Shown here: positions 57,294 to 64,000 of the stretch, one piece after another | Position numbering within the stretch: the stretch's first letter is position 1 | Layout of the letters: every line of letters begins with the position of its first letter | Assembly: GCF_027530345.1 (NCBI RefSeq) | Contig: NZ_JAPZQK010000006.1 | Span: forward strand, 1 to 64,000 | Reading direction: 5' to 3' | DNA length: 64,000 nucleotides | From: Silanimonas sp. | GTDB taxonomy: Bacteria; Pseudomonadota; Gammaproteobacteria; Xanthomonadales; Xanthomonadaceae | Notes under the pieces: model-generated | The model's database searches: none | The model's input: only the letters and a program-made list of their open reading frames with translations | Told to the model about the DNA's origin: nothing | Translations under genes and position numbers: made by a program

Positions 57294-57880
57294 ACGCACG
57301 CGGCTTCAGCCTGCTGGAGGCGATGGTGACCCTGGTGGTCATCGCCCTGGTGGCCACCCTGCTCATGCAGTCGCTCGTCCACGTGCTCGGGATGCGCGAG
57401 CGCGTCCTCCGTCATGAGCGCGATGCGCGGGTTGCGGCGCTGCACGAGCACTGGTTCCGCGACACGATCGCCGCGGCTGCGGCGGATCGCCCGGGCGAAG
57501 CGCTGGCGTTCCGCGGCGACGCCAAAGCGATGGAGTTCCTCTGCCTCGACGCCCTGCGAGCCGGTGCCGCGGCACGCGTTGGCTGGCGCCTCGTCGACGC
57601 CGAACGGGGGCGTCAGGTGGTCTATGCCGAGGGCGGTGCGGACTGGCCGCTCGTCAGTGCGAATCTCGAGGATGCGGCCTTCGCCTACCTGGACTCGGCG
57701 GGCCGCTGGCACGACGTCTGGCCGGTTCCCGAGCAGCCCGCTGAGGTCCTGCCGCGCGCGGTGCGCCTTGGCTGGCGCACCGAGCAGGGTGTTCGCCTGT
57801 GGTGGGCGCACGTGGGCCCGGCGGCCGGTCTGCCTCCCGCGCTGGCCAATCGAATGGAGCAGATCGATGGCTCGTTCTGA
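57290..57880 (+). CDS. gspJ: T2SS minor pseudopilin GspJ
   Basis: 196 residues from a GTG. Prepilin site GFSLLEAMVTLVVIALVATLL with a short leader MNAR. Overlaps gspI by 4 bases and gspK by 14. The rest is the GspJ-type mixed fold. Confidence 0.87.
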   Translation: MNARGFSLLEAMVTLVVIALVATLLMQSLVHVLGMRERVLRHERDARVAALHEHWFRDTIAAAAADRPGEALAFRGDAKAMEFLCLDALRAGAAARVGWRLVDAERGRQVVYAEGGADWPLVSANLEDAAFAYLDSAGRWHDVWPVPEQPAEVLPRAVRLGWRTEQGVRLWWAHVGPAAGLPPALANRMEQIDGSF

Positions 57881-58931
57881 ACGCCGCTCGCGCGAACAGG
57901 GCTTCATCTTGGCCATGGTGCTCTGGATGCTGGTGGCGATCGCGGTCGGCGTCGGCTTCCTGATGCTCTGGACGCGGGAGCGGGTGGCGGAAGCGACCCT
58001 GGATCGCGCGGAAGTCGATGACCGCATCGCCCTCGTATCGACGCGCGAAACACTGCTGTACATCGCGGCCACGGTGCCGTTGACCCAGGCCGGCCAGCCC
58101 CTGTCCCCGATCCCCGACGGCGAACTCGCGGCGCGGCGATTGGAGGATTTCGGGGGGTTCGATCGCAGCCCCCGTGGCGGCGAACTGCGCCTCGACGGCC
58201 ATCCGTATCGAGGCCTCGGCGGCATCACCGTCGCCATCCAGGACGAATCCGGCCTCGTGCCGGTGGCCTTCCCGGAAACCTCGCCGGTGCCGCGCCTGCT
58301 CGCGGCGGCGGGCGCGCCCGCGCGCGATGTGCCGGCCCTCGTCGACCGCCTTGCCGACTACACCGACGCGGACAGCCTGCGCCGGCTCAATGGCGCCGAG
58401 GCCCGCGAGTACGAGCGGGTGGGGCGTTCGCCGCCGCCCGGTCGGCCCTTGCTCCATCCGCGCGAGCTGTCGCGCGTGCTGGGCTGGGATGCGCTGACGC
58501 CCGCGGTGCTGGCCCGGGCGCAAGACTGGTCGACGAGTGCCTACAGCGGGGCACTGAACCTCAACACGGCGCCTTTGCCCCTGCTCGAAGCCTTCGTTGA
58601 TGATTGCGGCACGGTATGCCGTGATCGCCTCGCTCGACGCGATGAGGCCCTGTTTTTCTCGGGCCGGCAGTTCGAGGCGGAAACCGGGGCGCGGCTGCTC
58701 GGCGATCGCGATACCGATTTCCGCAACGCGCCGTCGGAGGCGTGGCGTCTCGCGTTCTGGGGCGCCTCAGGCAGGGCATGGCGCATCCATGTACGATTGA
58801 CCCCCTTGGCGGATCAAGCGGCGCCGTGGACTGTCGATGCCGTCTACCGCGCCCCTCGCCCCGATGCCGATGACGCTCCGCCGACGATTCCAAGCCCTCT
58901 TTTCGCCGACGCGCCGCTGGATCGGGGCTGA
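57867..58931 (+). CDS. gspK: T2SS minor pseudopilin GspK
   Basis: 354 residues. Prepilin-like site GFILAMVLWMLVAIAVGV; GspK lacks the Glu+5 typical of the other pseudopilins, here Ala. Contains the GspK middle domain (VDRLADYTDADSLRRLNGAEAREYE). It caps the pseudopilus tip with GspI and GspJ. Confidence 0.87.
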   Translation: MARSERRSREQGFILAMVLWMLVAIAVGVGFLMLWTRERVAEATLDRAEVDDRIALVSTRETLLYIAATVPLTQAGQPLSPIPDGELAARRLEDFGGFDRSPRGGELRLDGHPYRGLGGITVAIQDESGLVPVAFPETSPVPRLLAAAGAPARDVPALVDRLADYTDADSLRRLNGAEAREYERVGRSPPPGRPLLHPRELSRVLGWDALTPAVLARAQDWSTSAYSGALNLNTAPLPLLEAFVDDCGTVCRDRLARRDEALFFSGRQFEAETGARLLGDRDTDFRNAPSEAWRLAFWGASGRAWRIHVRLTPLADQAAPWTVDAVYRAPRPDADDAPPTIPSPLFADAPLDRG

Positions 58932-59931
58932 GGGCGAAGCGATCCAGCCGGGAGGCTGGCTGGGGCCTGTCGAAGTCGTCGTGCCACGCACGGCTTGCGA
59001 ACATCGCCGCCTTGCGTTCCCGCAACTCGCCGCCGACCAGCGAACTGCCGCGCTGAAGCTTGCTGCGTCGCGCGCTCTGCTGTCGGAGGGCGGGCGCTGG
59101 ATCGCGCGTTGGCAGGACGACGTGGCACAGGTCTGGCTGGTCGACGCTGCTGTGCTCGCGGATGTCGATCCTGCGGCCACACTCGTGCCGGAAAGCGGGC
59201 TTCGTCCACCACCGGCGACGCCCGAGGCGACGCGTCTGCTGGCCATGCGCGAAGGCGTGGAGGGTCAGGTCTGGCGCGAGGGGCGGCTGTTTGCCTCGCG
59301 CTGGTGGCCGTCGGCCCCGGACGCCGCGTCCTGGGGCCGATTCCTGCGTTCCGCCTCGCTCACGGCTGACGATGTCACGCCCCCGCCAGTCGAGACCTTG
59401 CCGCTGGCGTCGTCGCCGTGGGGCCGCGCCGACGATCGACTGCGTTGGTCGGCGACCCAGTTGGAGCGCGCGTTCTGGCGCAGCCTCGGCCTGTTGGCCG
59501 GCCTGCTGCTGGGCTGGCAGGTGGTGGCCACGGCGGTCTGGGCGATCGCGGCCCGCTGGCAGGATGCGGAACTCGACCGCGTCCGCGGGGAATCGATGCC
59601 GCTGATCGAGGCGCGCGAGCAGGCGGAAGCCGCGCAGGCCCGCATGGCGGCCTACGTCGATCTGTCGAACACACCGGTGGACCATGTGCTGATTGGCGAC
59701 CTGAAGCGCGGCCTTCCCGCGGATGCACGCCTGCTCGCGTGGAACCGGGATGCCGGCGGCTTGCGGGTCGAAGTGCAATCGGCGACCACCGATCCAAGGG
59801 TTTTCGTGCAGGCGTTCCGCGAGCACCCGGTGCTCGCCGATATCGTCGCCAATCCTAGCGAAGCGGGCCGCATCGTTCTCGAAGTCGATCTCGATGCCCC
59901 GGCGGCAACGTCGCCGGAGGCCGCGCCATGA
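58864..59931 (+). CDS. gspL: T2SS membrane protein GspL
   Basis: 355 residues from the ATG at 58864; an in-frame ATG at 58837 overlaps gspK more deeply. A cytoplasmic ASKHA-like N-terminal domain leads to one membrane helix (about 212-232), and a periplasmic tail. It binds GspE to the membrane. It overlaps gspK by 68 bases and gspM by 4. Confidence 0.8.
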   Translation: MPMTLRRRFQALFSPTRRWIGAEGEAIQPGGWLGPVEVVVPRTACEHRRLAFPQLAADQRTAALKLAASRALLSEGGRWIARWQDDVAQVWLVDAAVLADVDPAATLVPESGLRPPPATPEATRLLAMREGVEGQVWREGRLFASRWWPSAPDAASWGRFLRSASLTADDVTPPPVETLPLASSPWGRADDRLRWSATQLERAFWRSLGLLAGLLLGWQVVATAVWAIAARWQDAELDRVRGESMPLIEAREQAEAAQARMAAYVDLSNTPVDHVLIGDLKRGLPADARLLAWNRDAGGLRVEVQSATTDPRVFVQAFREHPVLADIVANPSEAGRIVLEVDLDAPAATSPEAAP

Positions 59932-60497
59932 GCGCGGCCTGGCAGTCCTTGCACGGCCAATGGCGGGCGAACCGCCGCCTGCGCATCGCCGTCGGTCTGG
60001 CCCTTCTGGTGGCCGTCCTGCACGCCGCGATCGCCCTTTCGGAGGCGCGCGGCGCGCGCATCGAGCGCTATTTGCAGGATCGCAGCCTGCTGGGACGGCT
60101 CGAGGGTGCGGCCGCCGATGCGGCGTGGACCGGCCGCGCGACGGAGGCACGTGACGCGCTCGCAACGATGGAGGCGACGATGACGGCCGCGGCCAGCGCC
60201 GGCGAGGCTCAGGCCGAACTGCAGGCGCTGCTCAGCGCCCTGGCCGCCACGGCCGGGCTCGACCAGCCTCGCGTGCGTTCGGAGGCCGCGCTCGACGTCG
60301 AGGGTGTGCCCGACCTCTGGCAGGTCGTGGCCCGGCTGGATGCCGGTGCCACGCCGAGCGCCATCGACAGCGCGTTGCGGGACTTGGCGCAGCGGCCGTG
60401 GTTGCGCGTCGAGCGCATCGAAATCCGCGACGGATCGCCGGCCACCGTGCAGCTGATCGTCCGCGGCTACCTCCGCAAGGCGGGGGAGGGCGAATGA
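59928..60497 (+). CDS. gspM: T2SS membrane protein GspM
   Basis: 189 residues. A membrane helix (RIAVGLALLVAVLHAAIA) near the start, then a helical and ferredoxin-like periplasmic part (LDAGATPSAIDSALRDLAQRPW). Partners GspL. Overlaps the next gene by 4 bases. Confidence 0.82.
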   Translation: MSAAWQSLHGQWRANRRLRIAVGLALLVAVLHAAIALSEARGARIERYLQDRSLLGRLEGAAADAAWTGRATEARDALATMEATMTAAASAGEAQAELQALLSALAATAGLDQPRVRSEAALDVEGVPDLWQVVARLDAGATPSAIDSALRDLAQRPWLRVERIEIRDGSPATVQLIVRGYLRKAGEGE

Positions 60498-60964
60498 GCA
60501 GCGTTTGGACCCTTGCCGTCGCCCGTGTTGGCGCTGCGGTGCGTCAGCCCGAATTCCGTCGCGTGATCGTCGCCTTCGTGCTGGGTGGGCTGGCGTTCCT
60601 GGTGTTGGGCACCACGCCCACCCGCTTGCCGGCGACGACGACCGGCACGCTGGCCTGGGCGCTGCCCGCCGTCCCCTCGACCCCGCCGACGCCGTGGGAT
60701 GTGCCTGTCTGGGCCTCCGAGCCCGCGAAGGCTGCCGCTGCGGCGACCGAGGCCCCTCAGCCCCGCCTGCTGGGGACGGTGCGCGTCGCCGGCCGCTGGC
60801 GCGCGCTCTTCGACATGCCTGATGGCCGCCGCGTGCGTGCCGCGGAAGGCGAGCGCTTGCCCGATGGCGCTGAAGTCACCACCGTGGCGGCCACCCGTGC
60901 CGAATGGCGCGACGGCCGCGGGGAGCGCCACGAGGCGCGCCTCCTCGACGCCCGCCAGCCTTGA
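60494..60964 (+). CDS. XpsN/GspC-like T2SS protein
   Basis: 156 residues from ATG 60494. One helix (IVAFVLGGLAFLVLG) and a periplasmic HR-like module: QPRLLGTVRVAGRWRALFDMPDGRRVRAAEGERLPDG. In Xanthomonas the N gene replaces GspC; this copy looks equivalent. It would bridge the inner-membrane platform to the secretin. Confidence 0.78.
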   Translation: MSSVWTLAVARVGAAVRQPEFRRVIVAFVLGGLAFLVLGTTPTRLPATTTGTLAWALPAVPSTPPTPWDVPVWASEPAKAAAAATEAPQPRLLGTVRVAGRWRALFDMPDGRRVRAAEGERLPDGAEVTTVAATRAEWRDGRGERHEARLLDARQP

Positions 60965-60991
60965 ACCGATTGACGTGATCCGGACGAACCC

Positions 60992-63130
60992 ATGCCTTTT
61001 TCGCTGACGCCCGCCCGACTGCCCCTCGCCCTGCTGGTCGCGCTCGTGCTCGCTGGTTGCGCCACTGCCCCGGCGAACCTGCCGGAGCCGCTGCGCGCCC
61101 CGCTGCCGACGACGGAAGCGCCCGCGGTGGCCGAGGACGCCGCCGATGACGGCCCGCGCATTTCCGAGGGGCCGCGGACCGAAGCGCCGCCCGCGCGGCT
61201 CCTCGATGCGCGCCGGAGCCCGGTCCGACCGGGCGGGGCGCCGATCGCCCTCGCCATCGACGGCGCAAACCTCACCGCCTTCATCGACGAGGTGTTCGCC
61301 AACCAGTTGGGCTTCTCGATCGAGGTCGAACAGGCGGTGCGCGACAAGCAGGACCTCGTGAGCCTCCGCCTCGTCGATCCCGAGCCGCCGAACCGCCTGT
61401 ACGCGATCGCCGAGGAAGTGCTGAAGCGCTACGGCGTCGCCGTCGTGCAGGAGCAGGGGCGCTTGCGCTTCACCGCCGAGTCGGGTGCCGTCGTCGAGGC
61501 GCCGCAGCTGCTCACCGGCCGCGCCTTGCCCGAGGTGCCCGCTGGCCAGCGCCCGATCTTCGTGTTCATGCCGCTCGACGTCGCCGAGCCGGCGCGCATC
61601 AGCGCGCAGGTCCGCACGCTCCATGGCAGCGGCGGCCCCGCGGGCCTGCAGGTCACCGAACTCAACGACAACAACGCGCTGCTGCTCAGCGGCCCGCCGG
61701 CGCTGGTGAACTCGGCGATGGAAGCGGTGCAGTTGCTGGACCGCACGGGCCTGCGCGAGAAGCGCTCGCTGCGCATCTCGCCGCTCTACCTCAGCGTCGA
61801 CGTGCTTGCGAAGGAGCTGCGCGAGCTGCTGAGCGGACAGGGCTTCACGTTCCGCAGCACGCCCGGCAGCGGCGGTGCGCTGACCTTCGTGCCGGTGGCC
61901 TCCGCGAATGCCCTCGTGGTGTTCAGCGAGTCGGATGCCGCACTCGAGGCCGTGGCGCAGTGGGCCGAGACGCTCGACCAGCCCGCCGATGACGGTGGCA
62001 CGCAGGCGGGCGCCTACATCTACCAGGTGCGCCACACCACTGCGGAAAGCCTGCGCATCACGATGGAGGCGCTGATCGGCGGGACGCCGTCCGGTGGCGT
62101 CGCCGGCGGTGACGGAGTCGCGGCGGGGCAGGGCTCGCGCAGCGTGCAGGGTGGCAACGGTTTCGATGAAGTCGGAAACAGCGTGACGTCCGGCGGCGGG
62201 GCCGGCAGCGCCCGCGGAGGGGCGCAGGCCTCGGTCAGCGTGGCGCCGGACGGGAGCCGCATCGTCGTCGACCCGCAGCGCAATGCCATCATCTTCCAGG
62301 GCGAGGCCAGTCGCTGGCGCACGCTGCAGAGCGTGCTCGCGCGCCTCGACCAGCCGGCGCGCCAGGTGCTGGTGGAAGTGACGGTGGCGGAAGTGACGCT
62401 TACCGACGAGTTCTCCCATGGGGTCGAGTGGGCGCTGCGCGAGGCGGGCATCAGCGATTTCGGCGGAAGCCTCGGCGCCTACACGGGAACCGTGCCCGCC
62501 CGCGGTGTGGTGTGGCGCCCGATCTCGTCGAGCGGGCAGGTGCGCGCGGTGATGAACCTGTTCCAGAACAGTACCCGGGTGAACATCCTCTCCACGCCGC
62601 GCCTTATGGTGCGCAGCGGCGAGAGCGCGAGCATCGACGTCGGCACCGAGGTGCCGATCCTCACCAGCCAGGCCACGGCGCCCGACCTGGGTGGCGTCAC
62701 GCCTTCGATCCTGCAGCAGGTGCAGTACCGCAAGACCGGCGTGCTGCTGGAGATCAAGCCGGTGGTGCATTCCAGCCAGCGGGTCGACCTCAGTGTGAGT
62801 CAGGAGGTCAGCGAGGCGCAGCAGACCGAATCCAGCACCATCTCGTCGCCTAGCATCTTTTCGCGCCGGCTGCAAACGTCGATGAGCGTCTCGGACGGCG
62901 AAGCGACGCTGATGGGCGGGCTGATCTCCAATACCACCACCACAGGCGGTACCGAAATCCCCGGCCTGGGTCGCATCCCGGTGGTGGGGGAGTTGTTCCG
63001 CAGCCGCAGCCGCACGGGCAACCGCACCGAGCTGATGGTCCTGATCACCCCGTACGTGATCGAAGACGCGGCCCAGGCGCGGCAGATCACCGAGGCGCTG
63101 AGAGCCCGTCTGGGCGAGATTCCGCGCTGA
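60992..63130 (+). CDS. gspD: T2SS secretin GspD
   Basis: 712 residues. The lipobox LAGC places Cys23 as lipid anchor, so the secretin may reach the outer membrane without a pilotin. N0 to N3 domains (LAIDGANLTAFIDEVFANQLG) lead to the secretin core with STRVNILSTPRLMVRSGESASIDVGTEVPILTSQ and GLGRIPVVGELFRSRSRTGNRTELMVLITPYVI. Last gene of the operon. Confidence 0.92.
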   Translation: MPFSLTPARLPLALLVALVLAGCATAPANLPEPLRAPLPTTEAPAVAEDAADDGPRISEGPRTEAPPARLLDARRSPVRPGGAPIALAIDGANLTAFIDEVFANQLGFSIEVEQAVRDKQDLVSLRLVDPEPPNRLYAIAEEVLKRYGVAVVQEQGRLRFTAESGAVVEAPQLLTGRALPEVPAGQRPIFVFMPLDVAEPARISAQVRTLHGSGGPAGLQVTELNDNNALLLSGPPALVNSAMEAVQLLDRTGLREKRSLRISPLYLSVDVLAKELRELLSGQGFTFRSTPGSGGALTFVPVASANALVVFSESDAALEAVAQWAETLDQPADDGGTQAGAYIYQVRHTTAESLRITMEALIGGTPSGGVAGGDGVAAGQGSRSVQGGNGFDEVGNSVTSGGGAGSARGGAQASVSVAPDGSRIVVDPQRNAIIFQGEASRWRTLQSVLARLDQPARQVLVEVTVAEVTLTDEFSHGVEWALREAGISDFGGSLGAYTGTVPARGVVWRPISSSGQVRAVMNLFQNSTRVNILSTPRLMVRSGESASIDVGTEVPILTSQATAPDLGGVTPSILQQVQYRKTGVLLEIKPVVHSSQRVDLSVSQEVSEAQQTESSTISSPSIFSRRLQTSMSVSDGEATLMGGLISNTTTTGGTEIPGLGRIPVVGELFRSRSRTGNRTELMVLITPYVIEDAAQARQITEALRARLGEIPR

Positions 63131-63220
63131 AACAGTTCTGCAGCACCCTGTCGTAAGTCATTGGTTGGCCGCTTTTTTTCAGGGGTGTGACGGTGTCGGC
63201 TAACAATTTCTCGACAATCG

Positions 63221-63250
63221 TTGACGCCCCGAAAAGCCACGTACTACTAT
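63221..63250 (+). promoter_or_regulatory. Promoter of the terminal secreted gene
   Basis: TTGACG is followed after 18 bases by TACTAT. Both boxes are recognisable, and the following leader is about 190 bases. Confidence 0.55.
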
Positions 63251-63355
63251 CGGCGGGCGTTTGGGGACTGCGTGGTGCTCTTGCATGCGCAGAAGGTGGG
63301 TGCCAAACCCGACGGCTCTCTGTCATAGTGAGCCCCGGCGGCAACTTTCCTCCCG

Positions 63356-63369
63356 TGCCGGCGCCGGCA
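63356..63369. repeat. Perfect palindrome in the leader
   Basis: TGCCGGCGCCGGCA is a 14-base palindrome 82 bases before the start codon, able to fold into a hairpin in the mRNA or bind a dimeric protein. Confidence 0.5.
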
Positions 63370-63451
63370 TGATGCATGCAGGCGCTAGGTGGTGCCCGGA
63401 CGTTGTGCTGTTCTGATGCTTCAAAACCCTAAGCTTAGGAGTAACAACGTA

Positions 63452-64000
63452 ATGACCCTCAACAAGAAGATTCTCGCCGCAGCGATCGTCGGTGGCCTGT
63501 TCGCCACGGCGGCCCAGGCGCAGGTCAACCTCAGCGCCTCCGGCGGCTCGACCCCGGTGACGTTCGCGTCGGAGCTCGTGATCTCGAACCCGACCGACGG
63601 CCTGGCACTGACGAACGCCGCTAACGCTCTCGATCTCGCGGCCAACCTCCGCTACAACTTCTCCGAGAACGAAGTTCGCTACGCGCGCGTCGAGTGCTCG
63701 AGCAACGTCCGCTTCTTGGCTGGTAGCGCGGTGGCTCTGGGCGCCGGCACCGGCGTCCCGGGCGACCTGACGGGTGCCACCATCGGCGCCATCAACGGCC
63801 TCGGCACCAACGTGATCACCTTCTCGATCACCTCGGGCACCGGCCTGCTGAAGTCGGTCAACACCCTGACCATCAACGGCAACCGCAACATCACCGCCAC
63901 CACGGCCGGCTCGTGCTCGTACAGCCTGTACGACCAGCCGTCGCAGGCTGCTGCTGGCGGCACCGCCGGCCTGATCACGACCGTTTCGGGTAACTACATC
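63452..64000 (+). CDS. Secreted surface protein, N-terminal part (runs off the right edge)
   Basis: 183 codons without a stop. The signal peptide MTLNKKILAAAIVGGLFATA ends at AQA-QV. The mature part is rich in Thr, Ser, Gly and Asn, with beta-like strands (LVISNPTDGLALTNAANALDL, NVITFSITSGTGLL) and cysteines at two places. No family is recognised. Strong AGGAGT, a good promoter and clean codon use point to high expression. It lies directly after the T2SS, so it could be an export substrate; that is inference. Confidence 0.75.
   Translation, partial: MTLNKKILAAAIVGGLFATAAQAQVNLSASGGSTPVTFASELVISNPTDGLALTNAANALDLAANLRYNFSENEVRYARVECSSNVRFLAGSAVALGAGTGVPGDLTGATIGAINGLGTNVITFSITSGTGLLKSVNTLTINGNRNITATTAGSCSYSLYDQPSQAAAGGTAGLITTVSGNYI

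Larger units (their letters stand above)
63131..63451. other. Leader and promoter of the terminal secreted gene
   Basis: A 321-base gene-free gap. Seen: GCTTTTTTT close after gspD without a clear stem; a promoter at 63221-63250; a 14-base palindrome at 63356-63369; AGGAGT seven or so bases before the ATG. The expected start site leaves about 190 bases of 5' leader. No known riboswitch was recognised. Confidence 0.5.

Noticed and set aside
60467-62875. An 802-codon open frame antisense to gspD
   Set aside because: Shadow of the secretin gene, no family features.
63187-63372. A 61-codon open frame in the leader of the last gene
   Set aside because: Starts at GTG without a ribosome site and runs through the promoter boxes; composition is that of non-coding DNA.

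Overview
The window is GC-rich gammaproteobacterial chromosome, most likely from the order Xanthomonadales (Lysobacterales). The main evidence is the type II secretion (T2SS) operon, whose order E-F-G-H-I-J-K-L-M-N-D is that of the Xanthomonas xps cluster. A C-terminally extended TrpRS, the PhoPQ pair, the hpd-hmgA-fah-maiA cluster beside a divergent marR, and the repeated NPxRSGxG motif of a giant secreted nuclease agree with this. No CRISPR array, prophage or replication origin was seen. Almost everything is chromosomal housekeeping or catabolism.

Layout. 1-2.3 kb: the 3' end of an ISL3-type insertion sequence, then a translationally coupled pair (ada and a PEP mutase-family enzyme) with a visibly less GC-biased codon usage than the rest. 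2.5-17.6 kb: the aroK-aroB-FAD oxidase operon, an acyl-CoA dehydrogenase, pdxH, a kinase, lexA with a palindrome against its start codon, envelope lipoproteins, a TonB protein, an MFS transporter with a cobalamin-binding-type protein, and dusA overlapping a CtlX-like hydrolase. 17.7-21.5 kb: phoPQ with a PepSY-like periplasmic protein, mtfA and a small secreted protein. 21.6-26.3 kb: an overlapping operon joining a fused FakA-FakB fatty acid kinase to plsY, birA, coaX and a SPOR protein. 26.4-31 kb: tRNA-Thr, arginase, an entericidin-like peptide, trpS, small membrane proteins and an HPF-like protein. 31-34.6 kb: E1alpha, E1beta and E2 of a branched-chain-type 2-oxoacid dehydrogenase on the minus strand.

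34.7-40.7 kb is one 2006-residue ExeM/NucH-type extracellular nuclease. Its upstream region holds a run of guanines fitting the G-quadruplex consensus, shared with the divergent kynA. Then come an AbgT transporter, a POT peptide transporter and the tyrosine/homogentisate pathway (hpd, hmgA, fahA, maiA) opposite a MarR regulator, with a perfect inverted repeat between them. 49.9-53 kb holds pilU, a DUF4398 lipoprotein, an OmpA-type coiled-coil protein, a candidate structured small RNA and a DUF465 gene.

53.1-63.1 kb is the complete T2SS operon, 11 tightly overlapping genes with no separate gspC. It is followed by a 320-bp leader with a recognisable promoter and the start of a secreted protein that runs off the window. 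The T2SS, the giant nuclease and this last protein may form one export theme, but that is inference.

The observations most worth checking are the FakA-FakB fusion beside plsY, the poly-G/G4 tract at the kynA-nuclease divergent promoter, the small-RNA candidate at 52582-52762, the MarR operator, and the long leader of the terminal secreted gene.
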